A stretch of DNA of 64,000 bases from Acidovorax soli (GTDB taxonomy: Bacteria > Pseudomonadota > Gammaproteobacteria > Burkholderiales > Burkholderiaceae_C), in the NCBI RefSeq assembly GCF_014207955.1, contig NZ_JACHLK010000007.1, positions 186,001 through 250,000 on the forward strand, read 5' to 3'. Position numbers and translations under genes: made by a program. Positions 1 to 8,075 of the stretch are shown piece after piece; the stretch's first letter is position 1; each line of letters opens with the position of its first letter. Under the pieces are notes generated by a model. That model worked only from the letters and a program-made list of their open reading frames with translations, did not search any database and was not told the DNA's origin.

Positions 1-854
1 GTGGTGGAGTCGGCCCAGGGTTCGCCGAGCTGGCGGTCCATCGGCACGGCCGCAGGGCGGCCGTTCACGCCGGGCAGACCGTAGTCGGGCTGGTAGCGCT
101 GGTCCGTGGCCTCCACGCCCAGGCCCAGGTGGTAGCGCTCGCCATCGTTCTTGGCGATACCGAGCTTCACGCCGCCGAGCCGGTCCGGCACATGGCGCCA
201 TTCGCTCGCGGTGGAGCGCGTCACGATGAGCCGTGCGGCCAGTTCCTGCTCGGCCGAGAGCACGCGGTTGAGGTCCACCGTGGCGTCGAGCGCGTTGTGC
301 GCGCCGCCGCCCAGGCTGGCCGAGCCGAAGTTGGCCAGCTCCGGCTGGCGGGTCACGATGTTCACGCTGCCGCCGGGCTCGCTGCGCAGGCCCAGGGCCG
401 CGCCCGGCCCGCGCAGCACGTCCACGCTCTCGGTGAAGGCGGGCACGAAGGCGTAGTTGGACAGGCGCACGCCATCGCGCAGCACGCGGCTCGATCCCGT
501 GCCGCTGTCGGCAATGGCGCCGCGCAGCACGAAGAACTGGCTGTGGCTGCCGTTGAAGCCCGAGTCGGCCTGCGCGCCGGGCACATTGCGCAGCGCCTCC
601 TGCAGCGTGGTGGCAGCCTGGGCGCGCATCAGCTCGGCCGGCACGGTGGAGACGGACGCTGGTACCTCCAGCAGCGGCGCGGCGCGGCCCGTGGCCAGGC
701 TGGCGGCGCGCTGCTGCGCCTCGCGCATGGGAGACGCGGTGACGGTGACGGAGGGCAGGGAGGTGGACGCATCCTGCCCCATGGCCTGCGATGCCGCCAG
801 CAGGCCGGCCATCACCTGCACGGCATGCATGGTGGTGCGAAGGGTGGGGAACAT
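1..854 (-). CDS. TonB-dependent siderophore/metal receptor, N-terminal part (runs off window)
   Basis: Outer-membrane receptor that uses TonB energy to import a metal or metal complex. I translated the minus strand from ATG at 854; it stays open to base 1, so only about 284 N-terminal residues are here. A signal peptide ends near residue 26. A TonB-box-like LPSVTVTA lies at 33-40, followed by a plug domain with VPASVSTVP, a TLQEALRNVPG-type motif, VDVLRGPG and GGSVNIVTRQP. The beta barrel begins near residue 175. The gene starts 11 bp after a PCu(A)C copper chaperone and follows a Sco protein, so copper is a better guess than iron, although automatic tools would call it a siderophore receptor. 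An alternative start is Met9 (830). No strong Shine-Dalgarno is visible at either start. Confidence 0.9.
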   Translation of the reverse strand, partial: MFPTLRTTMHAVQVMAGLLAASQAMGQDASTSLPSVTVTASPMREAQQRAASLATGRAAPLLEVPASVSTVPAELMRAQAATTLQEALRNVPGAQADSGFNGSHSQFFVLRGAIADSGTGSSRVLRDGVRLSNYAFVPAFTESVDVLRGPGAALGLRSEPGGSVNIVTRQPELANFGSASLGGGAHNALDATVDLNRVLSAEQELAARLIVTRSTASEWRHVPDRLGGVKLGIAKNDGERYHLGLGVEATDQRYQPDYGLPGVNGRPAAVPMDRQLGEPWADST

Positions 855-865
855 GGGCGTGGCTT

Positions 866-1342
866 TCAGTGCTTGTGCTCGCCATGGCCCGCCGGTGCCG
901 CTGTAGCATTGAGCGGGCGCACGGGGGCCTGCACCTGCACCGACTCGCGCTTGCCGTCCTTGCCCTCGAAGACCAGGGTGATGGGCACGGTGTCGCCGGC
1001 CTTCACCTGCTGCGTGAGGTTCATCAGCATCACGTGGTAGCCGCCGGGCTTGAGTTCCACCGGCTTGCCCGCGGGCAGGTCCACGCCGGGCACCTGGCGC
1101 ATGCGCATCACGTTGTCTTGCATGGCCATCTCATGCACCTCCACGGCCGGGGTCAGGGGCGAGCTGGCCGCCACCAGGCGCGTGTCGCGCGCGGCGTTGA
1201 GCTGCATGAAGGCACCGGTGGCCTGTTGCTGGGGCACGGTGGCACGCACCCAGGCGTCCTTGACGGTGACCTGGGCCTGGGCTGCGAATGCCAGCCCCGC
1301 GAATGTGGCGGCGAATGCGATGGAGCGGGAAATGGGGTGCAT
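866..1342 (-). CDS. Periplasmic copper chaperone PCu(A)C
   Basis: Periplasmic Cu(I) chaperone that passes copper to the CuA or CuB site of cytochrome oxidase, usually with a Sco protein. The mature domain carries the exact family motif H-X10-M-X21-H-X-M: His70, Met81, His103, Met105. A signal peptide (residues 1-23, ending AQA) precedes it, and the C-terminus is His-rich (HGEHKH), which may add metal binding. I chose ATG 1342 because GGAG sits 6 bases upstream; an upstream in-frame Met at 1360 lacks this. Downstream of the Sco gene (32-bp gap) and 11 bp upstream of the TonB receptor gene, so very likely one operon. Confidence 0.93.
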   Translation of the reverse strand: MHPISRSIAFAATFAGLAFAAQAQVTVKDAWVRATVPQQQATGAFMQLNAARDTRLVAASSPLTPAVEVHEMAMQDNVMRMRQVPGVDLPAGKPVELKPGGYHVMLMNLTQQVKAGDTVPITLVFEGKDGKRESVQVQAPVRPLNATAAPAGHGEHKH

Positions 1343-1374
1343 GGAAATCTCCTGGGACAAATGGGTGGGGCGGG

Positions 1375-1986
1375 TCAGGCGAACTGCTGCAGCAGTTGGC
1401 GCAGGTCGTCGGCGCAGTCCTTGGCGCTCTGCTCGTGGCGCAGCACGAGGCGCGGCTTGCCTTCGGGATCGAAGACATAGCTGAAGGCCGAGTGGTCCAT
1501 GGTGTAGGAGGATCCGGTGGGCACCTTCTTGTAGTAGACCTTGAACTCCTTGGCTGCGGCCTCGGTCTGCGCGGCGTCACCGAAGAGGCCGATGAAGCTG
1601 GCGTCGAAGGCCTGGGTGTAGGTGGACAGCACGGCGGGCGTGTCGCGCTCGGGGTCGATGGTGATGAACAGCACCTGCAGGCGTTGGCCCTCGGTGCCCA
1701 GCAACTGGCGGATCTCGGCCGCGCGGGTCAGGGCCGTGGGGCAGACATCAGGGCATTGGGTGAAGCCGAAGAACAGCATCACCGCCTTGCCGCGGAAGTC
1801 GGCCAGCGTGCGCACCTGGCCTTGGGCGTCTTGCAAGGTGAAGCCGCGTGCGTACTCGGCGCCCGTGATGTCCATGCCCTTGTAGGCGACGGGGGCCTTT
1901 TGGCAGCCGGCCAGCGAGACGCCCAGCAAGGGCGCGAAAGCCAGGGCCAGCAGGCCGCGGCGGTGGGAGGAGGGTGCGATGCGCAT
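1375..1986 (-). CDS. SCO1/SenC family copper-binding lipoprotein
   Basis: Thioredoxin-fold, membrane-anchored copper protein used in CuA centre assembly of cytochrome c oxidase. The 203-residue product starts with a basic n-region and a lipobox ending LAGC (Cys28), so it should be a lipoprotein. The copper ligands are visible: CPDVC (Cys78, Cys82) and the downstream His in TMDHSAF. The DPERDTP motif of the family is present. The start is ATG 1986; a longer in-frame extension to 2115 looks non-coding. Sits between the DUF2946 gene and the PCu(A)C gene, the usual copper-delivery partner. Confidence 0.93.
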   Translation of the reverse strand: MRIAPSSHRRGLLALAFAPLLGVSLAGCQKAPVAYKGMDITGAEYARGFTLQDAQGQVRTLADFRGKAVMLFFGFTQCPDVCPTALTRAAEIRQLLGTEGQRLQVLFITIDPERDTPAVLSTYTQAFDASFIGLFGDAAQTEAAAKEFKVYYKKVPTGSSYTMDHSAFSYVFDPEGKPRLVLRHEQSAKDCADDLRQLLQQFA

Positions 1987-2129
1987 GGGGGAAACCTGTC
2001 TGGATGAAAGGGGGGCGGCCTGCATGCCGCCAGGGGGCTGGCAGGCAGGCACGGCGCACACCGGCACGGAGTGCCGGTGGCGCAAGGCGTGTTCACGCAT
2101 GCCCGCGGCGGGCACGCGACCACGCAGGC
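1987..2129. other. Two GC-rich hairpins between the DUF2946 and Sco genes
   Basis: This 143-base spacer holds two perfect inverted repeats: GGCGGC/GCCGCC with a 6-base loop at 2014-2031, and ACCGGCAC/GTGCCGGT with a 3-base loop at 2060-2078. Neither is followed by a T run on the minus strand, so they are not classical terminators. They could tune read-through or mRNA stability between the first and second genes of the copper cluster. Confidence 0.4.
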
Positions 2130-2492
2130 TCAGGCGAGGGAGGTCGGGGGCCCGCGGGCGGGCAGGGGGGCGCCAACGATGGCAGCGATGCTGGCGGCAA
2201 CGATGGGCCTGAGCGCATGGGCCAGGGGCTCATGGCGTTGTGCAGGCTGCTGCACAGGGGGCGGTGGTGCGCTGGCGCCCAGGCACAGTGCGCAGTCCAG
2301 GCTGTGGTGTCCCAGATCCGTGGCGGCGCCGTCCTCGCCCACCACCATGAGTTTCACGGTGGCGCCGGTGGCGCAGACCAGTTGCAGGGCCTGGGGGTGG
2401 ACGATGGGCGACGCGATGGCCGCACCCACGGTCAGCACGAACCACGCCAGGACCAGGCGGGCCAGCAGGGACGAGGTGCGCAGCGCGTGCAT
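2130..2492 (-). CDS. DUF2946 family protein
   Basis: Small (about 120 residue) protein with one N-terminal hydrophobic segment (roughly residues 8-27) and a conserved HSLDCALCL motif. His plus CxxC is the hallmark of DUF2946, whose biochemical role is unknown to me. Members usually sit beside Sco, PCu(A)C and TonB-receptor genes, as here, so a copper role is an inference from context. The start ATG 2492 places the hydrophobic segment at the N-terminus; an upstream in-frame start (2549) would add a Pro/His-rich stretch that looks non-coding. The C-terminal part is Pro/Ala-rich and probably periplasmic. Confidence 0.75.
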   Translation of the reverse strand: MHALRTSSLLARLVLAWFVLTVGAAIASPIVHPQALQLVCATGATVKLMVVGEDGAATDLGHHSLDCALCLGASAPPPPVQQPAQRHEPLAHALRPIVAASIAAIVGAPLPARGPPTSLA

Positions 2493-2558
2493 CGCTGCAT
2501 TATCGCCGTGGCCCCATGCGCCGGGGTGGGGGTGGGGCAATATGTCCACCCCGGGTGT

Positions 2559-3887
2559 TCAGGCGGGTGCGCTGCGGCCGCGCCCCACGGCCAACACCAT
2601 CAGCACGGCGGCCAGCACCAGGGCACCGCTGAGCAGGTAGAGGCTGAGCGTGAAGCCACCGGTCGCCGTCTTGATGGCACCCACCATCACGGGGGCCACC
2701 ACGCCGGCCGTGCCGCCCAGGGTGGTGATGAGCGCAATGCCCATGGCCGCGGCATTGCGGCTGAGCAGGCTGCCGGGCACGGCCCAGAGGATGGCAAAGG
2801 CGCTGGAGATGCCGACGGAGGCCAGCGACAGGCAGGCCACGGCGGCTACCGGGCTGTGCAGGAACAAGGTGGTGAGCGAAAGCCCGGCGGCGCCGATGCA
2901 GGCCGTGATGGCGAAGTGCCAGCGCCGCTCCTGCCGGCGGTCGGAATGCCCGGCGATGAGCAAGGTGGCCACGATGCCGGTGACCGCAGGCACGACGGAG
3001 TACAGCCCGATCTGCATGACCGACAGGCCCATGGACTGCAGCATGGTCGGCTGCCAGAACGACATGGCGTAGATACCTAGGATCACCAGGAAGGAGATGA
3101 AGCCCAGCAGCCACACCTGGCCGTTGCGCAGTGCACTGCCAAAACTGCTGCGTGCATCTGCGCCGCTGGCTGCCTGGTCGCGTGCCAGGTCGTCTTGCAC
3201 CTGGCGCTTTTGCGCAGGCGTCAGCCAGGCCGCGGCCTGCGGGCCGTCGTCGAGCAGTTGGTAGGCCAGCACGGCCAGCAGTACGCAGGGCAGGCCCTCC
3301 ACCAGAAAGAGCCATTGCCACCCGTGCAGCGACCAGACGCCATCGAGCCAGGTCATGGTTGCTCCCGCGACGGGCCCGGCCACGATGGGTGCCGCCCCAT
3401 AGGCCATGAAGAACAGCGCCGTGACTTTGGCCCGGCGCTGCGACGGGAACCACAGCGTGAGGTAGAACAGCACGCCGGGCGCAAAGCCCGCCTCGAACAC
3501 CCCCACCAGGAAGCGCAGCACATAGAACTGCGCCGGCGTGCTCACCCACATGGTGGCGGCCGAGGCCAGGCCCCACAGCCCCATGATGCGCAGCAGCGTG
3601 AGCCGAAAGCCCACGCGCGCCAGCAGCATGTTGCTCGGGATCTCGAACAGCGCATAGCCAATGAAGAAGATGCCCGCGCCCAGGCCGAACGCGGCGTCGC
3701 TGAAGCCCAGGTCGCTCTTCATCTGCAGCTGGGCATAGCCGATGTTGGTCCGGTCCAGGTAGTTGAAGACGTAGCACGCGAAGAGGATGGGGATCAGCCG
3801 CCAGGCGATCTGGCGGTAGGTGGCATCGTCGGCGGCGGCCGGTACCGTGCCTGTCGGGGCGGGAAAGAGGGCGGTAGGGGAGTTCAT
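2559..3887 (-). CDS. MFS transporter, anion:cation symporter (ACS) family
   Basis: A 442-residue inner-membrane permease with about 12 hydrophobic segments. The first segment contains the ACS-type signature CYVFNYLDRTNIGYAQL, and the loop after it is LQMKSDLGFSDAAFGLGAGIFFIGYALFEIPSN in overall pattern, typical of phthalate, tartrate, glucarate or 4-hydroxyphenylacetate permeases. The last gene of the minus operon, 54 bp after the MBL hydrolase gene, so it probably imports the substrate of the SDR/MBL/NTF2 enzymes. The substrate cannot be read from sequence, but family and context suggest a small carboxylate. Confidence 0.9.
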   Translation of the reverse strand: MNSPTALFPAPTGTVPAAADDATYRQIAWRLIPILFACYVFNYLDRTNIGYAQLQMKSDLGFSDAAFGLGAGIFFIGYALFEIPSNMLLARVGFRLTLLRIMGLWGLASAATMWVSTPAQFYVLRFLVGVFEAGFAPGVLFYLTLWFPSQRRAKVTALFFMAYGAAPIVAGPVAGATMTWLDGVWSLHGWQWLFLVEGLPCVLLAVLAYQLLDDGPQAAAWLTPAQKRQVQDDLARDQAASGADARSSFGSALRNGQVWLLGFISFLVILGIYAMSFWQPTMLQSMGLSVMQIGLYSVVPAVTGIVATLLIAGHSDRRQERRWHFAITACIGAAGLSLTTLFLHSPVAAVACLSLASVGISSAFAILWAVPGSLLSRNAAAMGIALITTLGGTAGVVAPVMVGAIKTATGGFTLSLYLLSGALVLAAVLMVLAVGRGRSAPA

Positions 3888-3941
3888 GGCGTTTGTCTCG
3901 TATCGTTGGTGTGGGAAAGCCGCGCAAGAAACCGCCCAGGG

Positions 3942-5033
3942 TCACCCAGGCCGCTGCAGCACGCCCGCGGTGGTGGTGCCCCAGAGGTGGCTGGTGGGTG
4001 CGCCCGGAAACAGCCAGTGCGGCGAGCATTCGCTGGACGGCACCACATTGCTGAAGCCGTGTTTGGCCGAGGTGCCGGCGATGGTCTTTTCCAGCACCAT
4101 CGACAGGTATTGGTCCACGCTGCCCTCCTGCGTGTTGCCGTTCAGGATGACCTCGGAACCGGTGGCCTTGGCATAGCGGCGGATACCGTTGTGGCGCGAG
4201 GCTTCGGGTGCCCAGCTGTCGGCGCTCACGCCGTTCTCGCTGCTCACGCGCAGGCCGTCGGCCGTGCGGTAGACCAGCGAGTGGTTGCCTTCGGTATGGC
4301 CCGGTGTGTGCACCAGCGCGATGCCGCGCCCCAGCTGCACGCTGCCGTCGAAGGGCACGATGCGCTCGGGCGCCACGCCCTGCAGCCCCGCGGGGCAGTA
4401 CCAGTCGGCCTGCGTGGGCAGGAGGCCGGCCACGCTGGCCAGCTCCTGGCGGTGCACCAGCAGGCGGGCATTGGGCAAGAGGCCGCGCTCGGCGCCCGTG
4501 CCCAGCCAGCGGCGCAGGTTCTGCGTGTGCAGGTGGTCGTAGGTGATGAAGTCGATCTGCTCGGGTGCCACACCCACCGAAGCCAGGGCCTGCAGCACCG
4601 TGCCGTGCACGGGCGCGATCACGCCGTGCAAAAACTTCGGCGTCTGCTCGCTCAGGCGCTTGAAGTAGGGCGTCTCGCTGCCGGTCTCGAAATCGGCAGG
4701 GGTGAACAGCAGGCTCTTGAGGCGCCCGCCGAAGTCCTCGAACTGCACCAGCACCGTGCGCGCCAGCAGGTGCACCATGTGCGGCTTGAGCAGTTGCTGC
4801 GAGTACACGCCATTGAAGGCATACCAGGCCGGGTAGGGGATGCGCAGCAGGTCGAAGCTGCGCGCATAGGGCACCGGGGGCTCGGTGAGAAAGCGCTCGC
4901 GGAACTGCTCGCCCGCGCGGCGCAGTGCGCGCAGCCTATCCTGCGGGGTGGGAGCGCTGCGCGCGCCATCGAAGTCGGCCACCGGTTGCAGCAGCAGGGC
5001 TGCAGGGGTGAGGGGTTCGGTCATCATGTTCAT
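3942..5033 (-). CDS. MBL-fold metallo-hydrolase with divergent zinc motif
   Basis: A 363-residue protein of the metallo-beta-lactamase superfamily. The region that should read HxHxDH reads DHLHTQNLRRWLG, so the first two His are kept while the Asp and third His positions are Gln and Asn. The later metal His in HTPGHTEGNHS is present. Loss of the second-site ligands suggests a mononuclear or altered metal centre, or a non-hydrolytic role. The substrate is unknown. It lies 9 bp after the SDR gene and 54 bp before the MFS gene in one transcription unit. The MNMM start is taken at 5033; Met3 or Met4 is also possible. Confidence 0.85.
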   Translation of the reverse strand: MNMMTEPLTPAALLLQPVADFDGARSAPTPQDRLRALRRAGEQFRERFLTEPPVPYARSFDLLRIPYPAWYAFNGVYSQQLLKPHMVHLLARTVLVQFEDFGGRLKSLLFTPADFETGSETPYFKRLSEQTPKFLHGVIAPVHGTVLQALASVGVAPEQIDFITYDHLHTQNLRRWLGTGAERGLLPNARLLVHRQELASVAGLLPTQADWYCPAGLQGVAPERIVPFDGSVQLGRGIALVHTPGHTEGNHSLVYRTADGLRVSSENGVSADSWAPEASRHNGIRRYAKATGSEVILNGNTQEGSVDQYLSMVLEKTIAGTSAKHGFSNVVPSSECSPHWLFPGAPTSHLWGTTTAGVLQRPG

Positions 5034-5042
5034 GGGATTTCC

Positions 5043-5828
5043 TCAGTACAGGGAGCGGCCGCCCGAGATGTCGAAGACGGCACCGGTGCTGAACGAACAG
5101 TCGGCGGACGCCAGCCAGGCCGCCATGGCCGCCACCTCGGCCGGCTCGACGAAGCGCGCCATGGGCACGCGCGACAGCAGGGCCTGGTGCAACTGCGCGC
5201 GGTGTTCCGTGGGGACGCCGTCGAACACCGCGGTTTCCGCGGCGGACGGGGTGATGCAGTTCACCAGCACGCCCGCGCCGGCCAGCTCCTTGCCCAGCGA
5301 CTTGGTGAGCGCGATCAGCCCCGCCTTGGAGGCCGAGTACGCGGCATTGAGGCCATTGCCCTCCTTGCCCGCGACCGAGGCGATATTGACCACGCGCCGG
5401 CCCAGTGCGGGTGCGCGCTGCGCCTGCAGGTCGGCCAGCATGGCGGGCACCAGCGCGCGGCTGCACAGGAAGGCGCCGGTGAGGTTGATGTCCAGCACCG
5501 TGCGCCACTGGGCGAAGCTGTGTTCCCAGGTCGGTACCAGGGGGCCCAGCACGCCCGCGTTGTTGACCAGCACGGTGGCGGGGCCCAGTGCGGCGGCGCT
5601 GGCCTCGGCCGCTGCGTACACGGCGGCCTCGTCGCGCACGTCGGTGACGGCCGTGAACACGCGCCCAGGGGCGTTCAGCGTTGCGGTGGCTGCCTGCAGC
5701 GGGCGTTCGCCGATGTCCCACAGCGAGACGTTCGCCCCTTCATCGAGAAAGCGGCGCGCAATCGCCAGGCCGATGCCCTGGGCACCGCCGGTCACCACCG
5801 CATGGTGGCCCTGCAGGCGCCCGCTCAT
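5043..5828 (-). CDS. SDR family NAD(P)-dependent oxidoreductase
   Basis: A classical short-chain dehydrogenase of 261 residues. The N-terminal cofactor motif TGGAQGIG, the NNAGV motif and the catalytic YSASK are all present, and the C-terminus resembles FabG-like enzymes (SGGRSLY). It would oxidise a hydroxyl or reduce a carbonyl of an unknown substrate. Its ATG overlaps the stop of the NTF2-like gene by 4 bases, so the two are probably translationally coupled. Part of the NTF2-SDR-MBL-MFS operon. Confidence 0.92.
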   Translation of the reverse strand: MSGRLQGHHAVVTGGAQGIGLAIARRFLDEGANVSLWDIGERPLQAATATLNAPGRVFTAVTDVRDEAAVYAAAEASAAALGPATVLVNNAGVLGPLVPTWEHSFAQWRTVLDINLTGAFLCSRALVPAMLADLQAQRAPALGRRVVNIASVAGKEGNGLNAAYSASKAGLIALTKSLGKELAGAGVLVNCITPSAAETAVFDGVPTEHRAQLHQALLSRVPMARFVEPAEVAAMAAWLASADCSFSTGAVFDISGGRSLY

Positions 5829-6349
5829 GCCATGGCCTGCTCGGGCACCTTGCCGGCGGTGGCGGCCTGCCCGCCCAGCAGCGCGCCGATGATGCCCGGC
5901 AGCGCCGCGGGCGGCACGCCCACCAGCAGCTGGCGCAGAATGGTCAGCGTGTCGAAGTACACCCGCTCGCAGACCAGGTGCTCGGCCTCGTCGAAGATGA
6001 ACAGCGCGATCATGCGGCAGCGGAAGGTATTGCCCGTGGGGGGCAGGGCGCCCAGCGGCCCCTTGTGCGTGCCCAGCAGCCAGAACTCCACGATGACCGA
6101 GTCGCCCGCATGGCGCAGCTGGATGATTTCGTGCCGCTGGTCCGGGAAGGCCTGGCGCGTGGCCGTGTAGTAGCGGCGCACGTCCTCGTTGCCGTCGTGC
6201 ACCTCGCCGGTGGGGATCAGTTCGTAGTGCGGGTGCGGAAAGGTGCTCAGCACGGCATCGAAGTCCTGCCGCGTCTCGTCGGCAAAGTGGTCGAGCACGG
6301 TCTTTTCGCGGCGGGCGTTGCGTTCGGCGAGGGGGGTGGGCGTGTTCAT
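5825..6349 (-). CDS. Nuclear transport factor 2 / SnoaL-like family protein
   Basis: A 174-residue cytoplasmic protein of the cone-shaped NTF2/SnoaL fold, with features such as DFDAVLSTFPHPHYELIPTG, a YYTATRQAFPDQRHEI-type helix and strands ending GNTFRCRMIALFIFD. Members include isomerases, cyclases, dehydratases and pure binding proteins, so no reaction can be assigned. I chose ATG 6349, preceded by AAGGAA at good spacing; the longer frame to 6745 crosses the divergent Crp gene. First gene of the minus operon, facing the Crp/Fnr regulator across 208 bp. Confidence 0.8.
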   Translation of the reverse strand: MNTPTPLAERNARREKTVLDHFADETRQDFDAVLSTFPHPHYELIPTGEVHDGNEDVRRYYTATRQAFPDQRHEIIQLRHAGDSVIVEFWLLGTHKGPLGALPPTGNTFRCRMIALFIFDEAEHLVCERVYFDTLTILRQLLVGVPPAALPGIIGALLGGQAATAGKVPEQAMA

Positions 6350-6557
6350 CGTGGGGTTCCTTGGCGTGGGTTGCGGTACGGGGATGCAGCCGTGCGCTGC
6401 AGCAGGCCCACTATCCGCAGAGCGCTGCGGCGAGACTGTCCGGTGTTGGCAATTGCGGCTCGGTACAAACCCGCAGGTGTCCGCCAGGCGTCGCGCGGGT
6501 GGCCCGTGCGCCCGCACAATGGCTGCGCCAGCCACCTTCCCCCAGCGAGCGCACGCC

Positions 6558-7268
6558 ATGCCATCCCTGCCTGCACCGGCAAGCACCACCGAACTGCCGC
6601 CCCACCTCGGCCCCCGGGCCGACGAGCGGCTGCGCTTGCCCGAGGAGGTGCAGCATGCGCTGCTGCAGGTGGCCCACCGGCGCCAGCTGCAGCGCGGCGA
6701 TTCGCTGTTCCTCAAGGGCTCGGCGCCCGACGCGCTGTTCGGCATGGTGCAGGGCGCGCTGCGCGTGAGCGTGGCCGCTCAGGATGGGCGCGAGGCCGTG
6801 ATCGCCGTGCTCGAAGCCGGCCACTGGTTCGGCGAGGTCTCGCTGTTCGTGGGGCAGGAGCGGGTCTACGACACCTGCGCGGTGGAACCGTCCGAGGTGG
6901 CCGTGGTCCAGGCGGCGGATTTCCACCACCTCATCGCCACCCAGCCGGCGCTGCACATGGCCTTCACGCGCCTGGTCTGCCTGCGGCTGCGCCAGGCCCT
7001 GGCCTGGATCGATGATGCCATCCTGCAGCCGCTGTCCGTGCGGCTGGCGCACCGGCTCATGACGCTCGATTCCCGCTCGGCCGGCGACGGCGCCAGCACC
7101 CTGCTGGCCGTTTCGCAGGAGGACCTGGCCTTCATGCTCGGCGTCTCGCGCCAGAGCATCAACCGCCAGCTCAAGCAGTGGGAGGAGGACGGGGTGCTGC
7201 GCGTGGGCTACCGCGTGGTCGAGCTGCTCGACCGCAAGCGCCTGGCCCAGTGCGCGCAGCCGGGCTGA
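6558..7268 (+). CDS. Crp/Fnr family transcriptional regulator
   Basis: A 236-residue regulator with an N-terminal cyclic-nucleotide-binding-type beta roll (roughly residues 20-140: RGDSLFLKGSAPDALFGMVQG, GHWFGEVSLF) and a C-terminal winged helix (EDLAFMLGVSRQSINRQLKQWE, near 190-211). No FNR-type N-terminal cysteine cluster is present. The effector is unknown. It is divergently placed opposite the NTF2-SDR-MBL-MFS operon and is the natural candidate to control it. ATG 6558 starts just before the conserved domain; the frame is open further upstream but overlaps the divergent gene. It ends 1 bp from the convergent TetR gene. Confidence 0.9.
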   Translation: MPSLPAPASTTELPPHLGPRADERLRLPEEVQHALLQVAHRRQLQRGDSLFLKGSAPDALFGMVQGALRVSVAAQDGREAVIAVLEAGHWFGEVSLFVGQERVYDTCAVEPSEVAVVQAADFHHLIATQPALHMAFTRLVCLRLRQALAWIDDAILQPLSVRLAHRLMTLDSRSAGDGASTLLAVSQEDLAFMLGVSRQSINRQLKQWEEDGVLRVGYRVVELLDRKRLAQCAQPG

Positions 7269-7269
7269 G

Positions 7270-7998
7270 TCAATCCGGTTCGGGCGCGCTGTTGTCCTGG
7301 CCGGCCTCGGGCTCCAGCGCCTTGGTCACCATGCGGCAGATCAGCTCCTCGGCCTTGGCATAGTCGCGCTCGGTCAGGGCGGGCTTGCCCAGCAGCAGCG
7401 CGAACTGGGCTTCCTGCTCGGCATAGGCCTGGGTGACGGACCAGATGATGAACATCAGGTGCGTGAAATTCACGCGCGCAATGCGCCCCTCGCGTGCCCA
7501 GCGCTCGAAGGTGCGCACCTCGGCCTTGAGCAACGGACCCACGCGTGCGCTGATGGCCTTGCCATAGCGTGGTGCACCGGCAATCACCTCTTTGGTGAAT
7601 ACCTTCGCACCATTGGGGCGCTCGCGCGAGTAGCGCAGCTTGGCGCGGATGTAGCGGCGCAGCGCCTGCTGCGGGTCGTCGCCGTGCGACAGGTCGTCCA
7701 TGCCGGCCAGCCACTGGGTGAGGATGTCGTCCAGCACACGCTGGTACAGCGCTTCCTTGTTCGGGAAGTAGTACAGCAGGTTGTGCCGGCTGATGCCGAT
7801 GGCCGCGGCGATGTTCTCCAGGGAGGCGCCTTCGAAGCCGAACTGCGCGAAATGGTTCTCGGCCTCGGTCAGGATGCCTTGCTCCTTGAGCAGGCGCGAC
7901 GCCGTGGGCGCCTTGGCTGCGGCTTCCGCGGCGGGAGCAACGGGGGCTTCCAGGCGGCGCCGGGCGGGGGAGGAGGGGGGCTGTCGGGCGTCGGTCAT
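7270..7998 (-). CDS. TetR/AcrR family regulator, RutR-like
   Basis: A 242-residue repressor with an N-terminal TetR helix-turn-helix (ILTEAENHFAQFGFEGASL, then NIAAAIGISRHNLLYYFPNKEALYQ) near residues 40-85. The C-terminal domain resembles RutR, the pyrimidine-responsive regulator (GAPRYGKAIS; NFTHLMFIIWSVTQAYAEQEAQ). An Ala/Pro-rich stretch precedes the HTH. It is divergent from preT-preA and the rest of the pyrimidine-degradation genes, which it most likely represses in the absence of uracil or thymine through the two operators at 8058-8091. ATG 7998 is preferred; a TTG at 8016 is in frame. Confidence 0.9.
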   Translation of the reverse strand: MTDARQPPSSPARRRLEAPVAPAAEAAAKAPTASRLLKEQGILTEAENHFAQFGFEGASLENIAAAIGISRHNLLYYFPNKEALYQRVLDDILTQWLAGMDDLSHGDDPQQALRRYIRAKLRYSRERPNGAKVFTKEVIAGAPRYGKAISARVGPLLKAEVRTFERWAREGRIARVNFTHLMFIIWSVTQAYAEQEAQFALLLGKPALTERDYAKAEELICRMVTKALEPEAGQDNSAPEPD

Positions 7999-8057
7999 TG
8001 CACCATTGTGTGTCAATGTGGCTGGCAGAAAGCTGGCATGCGGCTTGCTGTAGGGAT

Positions 8058-8073
8058 TTTACTAATTGGTAAA
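8058..8073. promoter_or_regulatory. Operator 1, RutR-like palindrome
   Basis: TTTACTAATTGGTAAA, an imperfect palindrome with TTTAC/GTAAA arms. It resembles the E. coli RutR consensus TTGACCA-N2-TGGTCAA with shifted outer bases. It lies between the divergent TetR and preT genes. Confidence 0.7.
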
Positions 8074-8075
8074 TT

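Noticed and set aside
3195-6170. A 991-codon plus-strand open frame across the NTF2-SDR-MBL-MFS region
   Set aside because: It is antisense to four well-supported genes and has a composition typical of GC shadow frames (Arg/His/Ala/Gly-rich).
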